Assembly: GCA_900547005.1 (NCBI GenBank) | Contig: URER01000051.1 | Coordinates: 1 to 16,330 of the forward strand | Source: an uncultured Prevotella sp. | GTDB lineage: Bacteria > Bacteroidota > Bacteroidia > Bacteroidales > Bacteroidaceae | Direction: 5' to 3' | DNA: 16,330 bases | Shown: one piece after another, positions 13,000 to 16,330 of the stretch | Layout: the number at the start of each line of letters is the position of its first letter | Numbering within the stretch: position 1 is the first letter of the stretch | Translations under genes and position numbers: made by a program | Notes under the pieces: generated by a model | What the model was told of the DNA's origin: nothing | The model's input: only the letters and a program-made list of their open reading frames with translations | Database searches by the model: none

Positions 13000-14313
13000 A
13001 TGGGAAATTTGGTAGCGATAGTTGGACGCCCTAACGTGGGTAAGTCAACATTATTCAACAGGCTGACGCAGTCGCGTCGTGCTATCGTGAGTGATACTGC
13101 GGGCACCACGCGCGACCGCCAGTATGGCAAATGCAGTTGGAACGGACGCGAGTTCTCCATCGTCGACACCGGCGGATGGGTGGTGAAGTCCGATGATATA
13201 TTCGAGGATGCCATCCGGCGTCAGGTGATTGTGGCTACGGAGGAGGCCGATGTGGTGCTTTTCGTGGTGGACGTGAGTACCGGCGTGACCGATTGGGACG
13301 AGGATGTGGCGCTGATATTGCGTCGCACGAAGCTGCCCGTGATATTAGTGGCAAACAAGGTGGACAACAGCGCCGAGTATTATCAGGCGGCCGATTTCTA
13401 CCGCTTAGGCTTGGGCGACCCGCAATGTATAAGCGCCGCTACGGGCGGAGGCACGGGCGATTTGCTCGACCTTTTGCTTGAAAAGATGAAGACAGACGAG
13501 GGCGACGGCGTGGAGGAGGACATCCCGCGTTTTGCCGTTGTGGGCCGTCCGAATGCAGGAAAGTCGAGCATCATCAACGCTTTCATCGGCGAAGACCGTA
13601 ACATCGTGACAGAGATTGCCGGTACGACGCGCGACAGTATATATACGCGTTACGACAAGTTCGGGTTCGACTTCTACCTTGTGGACACGGCCGGAATACG
13701 ACGGAAGAATAAGGTCACGGAGGATTTGGAGTTCTACAGCGTGATGCGTTCCATCCGCGCGATAGAGAACTCGGATGTGTGTATCCTCATGATAGATGCC
13801 ACACGAGGCATTGAGGCACAGGATATGAACATCTTCCAGCTTATTCAGAAGAACAATAAGTCGCTCGTAGTGGTGGTGAACAAGTGGGACCTCGTAGAGG
13901 ACAAGAGCCAGGTGGCGATAAAGACATTCGAGAACGCCATCCGCGAGAGGATGGCACCGTTTGTGGATTTCCCTATAATCTTCGCCTCTGCGCTCACAAA
14001 GCAGCGCATCTTCAAGGTGCTGGAGACGGCAAAGGAGGTTTATCAGAACCGCACGTCTAAGGTGGGCACGTCGAAGCTGAACGAGGTTATGCTGCCGCTG
14101 ATAGAGGCCTATCCGCCGCCATCGATAAAGGGCAAGTATATAAAGATAAAATATGTGTCGCAGATTCCGAACACTCAGATTCCGTCGTTTGTGTTCTACG
14201 CCAATCTGCCACAGTATATCAAGGAGCCTTACCGACGCTTCCTCGAGAACAAGATTCGTGAGAACTGGCCTATGCACGGTTGTCCGATAAACATCTTCAT
14301 TCGTCAGAAGTAA
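13000..14313 (+). CDS. der: Double-domain GTPase Der (EngA), 50S assembly factor
   Basis: This 437-residue GTPase with two tandem G domains is Der/EngA, required for 50S subunit assembly. Domain 1 has G1 GRPNVGKST (9-17), G3 DTGGW (56-60) and G4 NKVD (119-122). Domain 2 has G1 GRPNAGKSS (182-190), G3 DTAGI (229-233) and G4 NKWD (294-297). The C-terminal KH-like domain (about 352-437) includes 'YPPPSIKGKYIKIKYVSQ' and ends 'GCPINIFIRQK', both typical. The length is normal. The start at 13000 gives the canonical 'MGNLVAIVGRPNVGKSTLFN' and lies directly after the promoter. A small lipoprotein gene follows by 15 nt. Confidence 0.97.
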   Translation: MGNLVAIVGRPNVGKSTLFNRLTQSRRAIVSDTAGTTRDRQYGKCSWNGREFSIVDTGGWVVKSDDIFEDAIRRQVIVATEEADVVLFVVDVSTGVTDWDEDVALILRRTKLPVILVANKVDNSAEYYQAADFYRLGLGDPQCISAATGGGTGDLLDLLLEKMKTDEGDGVEEDIPRFAVVGRPNAGKSSIINAFIGEDRNIVTEIAGTTRDSIYTRYDKFGFDFYLVDTAGIRRKNKVTEDLEFYSVMRSIRAIENSDVCILMIDATRGIEAQDMNIFQLIQKNNKSLVVVVNKWDLVEDKSQVAIKTFENAIRERMAPFVDFPIIFASALTKQRIFKVLETAKEVYQNRTSKVGTSKLNEVMLPLIEAYPPPSIKGKYIKIKYVSQIPNTQIPSFVFYANLPQYIKEPYRRFLENKIRENWPMHGCPINIFIRQK

Positions 14314-14328
14314 CGGGGGAACGGACTG

Positions 14329-14724
14329 ATGCGTAAACTCATTTATGTGTTTTTTGCCTTTATCCTTGTGGGCGTGGTGTCGTGCAAGGAAGAGGTAGAC
14401 CCTACCGTGGCGGTGGGGAACGTGGCTAAGAAGTATTATGATTATCTGCGTGTGGGCAAGTACGACAGTTTTGTCTGCTCTATGAACCTGCCCCCTCGTG
14501 TTCCCGACAGCTATCGTTCGCAGCTCACCGACAACGCCAAGATGTTTATGGCGCAGATGCGCGAGGAGCATAACGGCATCGATTCTGTGCGGGTGCGTCG
14601 CGCGGTCGTCGACTCAACAGGTCGCGGGGCGAGCGTGTTCCTAATGCTGCATTATGGAGATAAGTCGGTGGAGCAGGTGATTGTGCCGTTGGTGAAACGC
14701 GATTCGGTATGGCTTATAAGATAA
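14329..14724 (+). CDS. Small putative lipoprotein downstream of der
   Basis: This 131-residue protein has a lipoprotein signal ending in 'VGVVSC' with C19 as the lipid-modified cysteine. The mature part (20-131) looks like a small alpha+beta NTF2/DUF4878-type fold: a helix with 'VAKKYYDYLRVGKYDSFV' (32-49), then strands around 'RVRRAVVD', 'ASVFLMLHYGDKSVEQVIVPLVKRDSVWLIR'[first 20 residues: ASVFLMLHYGDKSVEQVIVP]. It begins 15 nt after der and shares its promoter. The terminator stem overlaps its stop codon. The fold assignment is tentative and no function is known. Confidence 0.8.
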   Translation: MRKLIYVFFAFILVGVVSCKEEVDPTVAVGNVAKKYYDYLRVGKYDSFVCSMNLPPRVPDSYRSQLTDNAKMFMAQMREEHNGIDSVRVRRAVVDSTGRGASVFLMLHYGDKSVEQVIVPLVKRDSVWLIR

Positions 14725-14757
14725 AAGGCTTCCTTTTTGGGGAAGCCTTTTATCTTA
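14717..14757. terminator. Perfect bidirectional terminator
   Basis: TAAGATAAAAGGCTTCC (14717-14733) and GGAAGCCTTTTATCTTA (14741-14757) are exact complements over 17 bp around a 7-nt loop. The arm contains an A-run on one side and a T-run on the other, so it can act in both directions, serving the der operon and the convergent ABC gene. The left arm includes the lipoprotein stop codon. Confidence 0.93.
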
Positions 14758-14976
14758 GGAGACAGTAGTCAGGAGTTCAGTAGTTCAGACAAATGCCTTT
14801 AGGAGACAGGAGACGGAAGTTCTGGAGTTCGGACAAATGCCTTTCGGAGACAGTAGTCAGGAGTTCAGTAGTTCGGACAAATGCCTTTAGGAGACAGGAG
14901 ACGGAAGTTCTGGAGTTCAGACAATAGCCTTTCGGAGACAGTAAGCGTCAGACAGTAGTTCAGACAATGTCAAGAA
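14757..14976 (+). repeat. 44-bp tandem repeat array with A-B-A-B alternation
   Basis: Four complete 44-bp units occupy 14757-14800 (A), 14801-14844 (B), 14845-14888 (A) and 14889-14932 (B), followed by a degenerate partial unit. All units end in TTC(A/G)GACAA plus ATGCCTTT or TAGCCTTT. A units contain GGAGACAGTAGTCAGGAGTT, B units GGAGACAGGAGACGGAAGTT. A resembles A, and B resembles B, more than the two types resemble each other, so the array grew by duplication of an 88-bp A+B pair. There is no open reading frame and no CRISPR-like spacer pattern. Confidence 0.92.
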
Positions 14977-14986
14977 CTACTGTCTG
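14949..14986. repeat. 13-bp inverted repeat at the end of the array
   Basis: CAGACAGTAGTTC (14949-14961) and GAACTACTGTCTG (14974-14986) are perfect complements with a 12-nt loop. The right arm is an inverted piece of the 44-bp repeat. The structure lies immediately beyond the stop of the minus-strand ABC gene and could mark its mRNA 3' end, although no T-run follows. Confidence 0.8.
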
Positions 14987-14994
14987 CGGTCTCA

Positions 14995-15765
14995 TTATAA
15001 AGCCGCCTTCCTTTCTTCCACTTCCTTTACTTTCTTGAATAATTCGCTGGCGAAAACGAGGTCGTCGAGCTTCTGGTTTCTCGAGGTCATGACCTCATCC
15101 TTTGTACCCTGCCATTCCCTCTTTCCATCGGCGATGAAGAAGATGTTCTCGCCGATGCCGAGCACCGAGTTCATGTCGTGAGTGTTGATGATGGTCGTGG
15201 TGTTGTATTCTTGGGTTATGCTGTGCAGCAGTTTGTCGATGACGAGCGATGTCTTGGGGTCGAGACCGGAGTTGGGCTCATCGCAAAATAGATACTTCGG
15301 GTTCATAACAACGGCTCTCGCTATGGCCACACGCTTCTGCATACCGCCCGAAATCTCACCCGGATATTTGTTCTCCGCTCCCGTCAGGTTCACCCGGTCG
15401 AGACATTCCTGCGCCCGTTTCACACGCTCGCGGTAGGTCATAGAGGAGAACATATCGAGCGGGAACATCACGTTTTCGAGTACGGAGAGCGAGTCGAAGA
15501 GAGCCGCGCTCTGGAAAATCATTCCCATCTCGCGCCGCATCATGACCCGTTCCTTCTTCGTCATCTGTACGAAGTCGCGTCCGTCGTAGAGTACTTCTCC
15601 GCTCGTCGGGTCGAGAAGTCCCACAAGCGTCTTCATCAGCACGGTCTTTCCCGCGCCGCTCTGACCTATTATAAGGTTTGTCTTTCCGTCCTCAAACACC
15701 GTATTTATGTCTTTGAGGACTTCCTTTTCACCAAAGGACTTGTAGATGTGTCGTAATTCAATCAT
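14995..15765 (-). CDS. MlaF-type ABC transporter ATP-binding protein
   Basis: This 256-residue ATPase is of the type that powers MlaE/MCE-type lipid transport between membranes. Motifs are complete: Walker A GQSGAGKT (34-41), Q-loop Q85 in 'MIFQSAALFDSLSVLENVMF', signature ISGGMQKR (138-145), Walker B 'YLFCDEPNSGLDP' (D162, E163), and the H-loop H196 in 'NTHDMNSV'. 'ALFDSLSVLENVMFPL' is characteristic of MlaF-like ATPases. The permease and MCE substrate-binding genes that normally accompany it are not in the window; they may lie beyond the right end, with the small four-helix-bundle gene in between. Its assignment to lipid transport is strong by motif, but the substrate is not shown. 44-bp repeats flank it on both sides. 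Confidence 0.92.
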   Translation of the reverse strand: MIELRHIYKSFGEKEVLKDINTVFEDGKTNLIIGQSGAGKTVLMKTLVGLLDPTSGEVLYDGRDFVQMTKKERVMMRREMGMIFQSAALFDSLSVLENVMFPLDMFSSMTYRERVKRAQECLDRVNLTGAENKYPGEISGGMQKRVAIARAVVMNPKYLFCDEPNSGLDPKTSLVIDKLLHSITQEYNTTTIINTHDMNSVLGIGENIFFIADGKREWQGTKDEVMTSRNQKLDDLVFASELFKKVKEVEERKAAL

Positions 15766-15774
15766 ATCTTCGAT

Positions 15775-15849
15775 AGTAGTCAGGAGACAGTAGACAGGAG
15801 ATCAGACAATTGCCTTTTAGGAGACCGGAGCTCAGACAATTGCCTTTTT
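15775..15849 (+). repeat. Second locus of the 44-bp repeat family
   Basis: A full 44-bp unit (15775-15818) carries GGAGACAGTAGACAGGAG and ends TCAGACAATTGCCTTTT. A shortened 31-bp unit (15819-15849) repeats the GGAGAC...CTCAGACAATTGCCTTTTT pattern. Orientation is the same as in the array at 14757-14976, so the ABC gene is bracketed by direct copies. The stretch occupies the gap upstream of the ABC start, with no promoter box visible. Confidence 0.88.
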
Positions 15850-15856
15850 GTTGCTT

Positions 15857-16249
15857 TCATGTAAACCTGTCTTCCTGTATTGCATTATTATTTATTATTC
15901 CTTTACAGTATCCGTGTAATAAACGGCTGGCTTCTTCAATTTTGTCGTATAAATTGGAGAATATGACATCGTCTATATATCCTAAGTCGCGTGATAGGAT
16001 AATATAGTCGCGGCACTCTTCTATACTGCCTTGTGAGATATTCATGAATCTCAATTTGTCGGCTTTGCTCAGTTTCTTATATCCTTCAGCTATGTTCGCC
16101 TCTATAGATACAGCTGCTCGTCTGAATTGTGAAGTTAGTCCAAACTTTTCATCTTCAGGGAACATACGCGTTATTTGATAAACCGCCAGGACAAAAGCGT
16201 GAGCTTTCTGCCATGCTGCGATTTTCTCAAAGGTATATGTCGTATTCAT
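15857..16249 (-). CDS. Four-helix-bundle protein, 23S rRNA intervening-sequence family
   Basis: This 130-residue helical protein matches the four-helix-bundle family named for proteins encoded in 23S rRNA intervening sequences and related to the Avd protein of diversity-generating retroelements. Key family features are 'FEKIAAWQKAH' (7-17), 'VYQITRMFPEDEKFGLTSQF' (23-42), 'RRAAVSIEANIAEGY' (43-57) and 'RFMNISQGSIEE' (67-78). No rRNA, reverse transcriptase or template repeat is visible nearby, so this is a stand-alone copy. It lies 91 nt upstream of the ABC gene on the same strand, with repeat units between. The molecular role is not established; the family probably forms homopentamers, and nucleic acid binding is inferred only for Avd. 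Confidence 0.9.
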   Translation of the reverse strand: MNTTYTFEKIAAWQKAHAFVLAVYQITRMFPEDEKFGLTSQFRRAAVSIEANIAEGYKKLSKADKLRFMNISQGSIEECRDYIILSRDLGYIDDVIFSNLYDKIEEASRLLHGYCKGIINNNAIQEDRFT

Positions 16250-16303
16250 TATTTTATATTTACTAACCTCATAAAAGGTGAGGAATTACGTTATATCTTA
16301 TCA

Positions 16304-16324
16304 TCTCAAAAGCATTTGTCTGAA
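16304..16324 (-). repeat. Inverted fragment of the 44-bp repeat
   Basis: On the minus strand this reads TTCAGACAAATGCTTTTGAG plus A, closely matching the end and restart of the 44-bp units (TTCAGACAAATGCCTTTAGG AGA). It lies upstream of the four-helix-bundle gene, so that gene has repeat-family sequence on both sides, in opposite orientation. The match is short and could be partial. Confidence 0.55.
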
Positions 16325-16330
16325 ATACCG

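Noticed and set aside
13405..14571. Long minus-strand open frame of 388 codons over der
   Set aside because: It is the antisense of Der and the lipoprotein gene, with no recognisable domain.
14757..14976. CRISPR array
   Set aside because: Units are contiguous 44-bp repeats with no unique spacers and no cas genes nearby; this is a tandem repeat.
15857..16249. Diversity-generating retroelement
   Set aside because: The Avd-like fold prompted the idea, but no reverse transcriptase, template repeat or variable protein is present in the window.

Overview
The window looks like a chromosomal segment from a member of the Bacteroidales, most likely a Prevotellaceae-type organism. Three things point there. 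Promoter -7 boxes of the Bacteroidetes form TAnnTTTG (TAACTTTG, TAATTTTG, TATCTTTG) sit just upstream of true gene starts. Most starts have A-rich leaders rather than strong Shine-Dalgarno sequences. A large exported protein ends in a Prevotella-style 'NLQGQ...GIYI.NGKK..VK' C-terminal sorting tail. The block DUF177(YceD)-rpmF-fabH-era, with der further on, is also a familiar Bacteroidetes housekeeping cluster.

Layout. Positions 240-1892: a two-gene cell-envelope unit, with a zinc-ribbon/TM/coiled-coil/SH3-like protein followed 4 nt later by an L,D-transpeptidase lipoprotein. Positions 1924-4431: a fused SpmA-SpmB 'nucleoside recognition' membrane protein and a membrane sensor histidine kinase without a partner regulator in view. 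Positions 4462-4532: a perfect 30-bp inverted repeat. Positions 4578-6123: a PurF-like amidophosphoribosyltransferase homologue with its own promoter and terminator, apparently lacking the glutaminase nucleophile. Positions 6167-9067: yceD, rpmF, fabH, a terminator/attenuator-like hairpin, era and a strong terminator.

Positions 9091-11569 (minus strand): a 60-residue acidic protein preceded in its operon by a 758-residue secreted surface protein. Positions 11570-12948: a gene-free stretch of about 1.4 kb packed with inverted repeats, G/C-run hairpins, 'ACGGAGGC' palindromes and a near-identical 22-bp direct repeat. Positions 12949-14757: der with a textbook promoter, a small lipoprotein and a perfect terminator. 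Positions 14757-14986: an alternating A-B-A-B array of 44-bp tandem repeats. Positions 14995-15765 (minus): an MlaF-type ABC ATPase. Further copies of the 44-bp repeat follow at 15775-15849, then a four-helix-bundle protein of the 23S rRNA intervening-sequence family (15857-16249, minus), and another inverted repeat fragment near the window end.

How it fits together. The plus-strand genes cover cell-wall crosslinking, ribosome production (L32, Era, Der), fatty acid initiation (FabH) and purine-related chemistry. The minus-strand genes cover a secreted protein and lipid-transport energisation. No phage, CRISPR array, transposase or obvious defence system is visible. The least explained material is the repeat-rich intergenic DNA flanking der and the ABC gene, the nucleophile-less PurF paralogue, and the acidic microprotein downstream of the exported surface protein.
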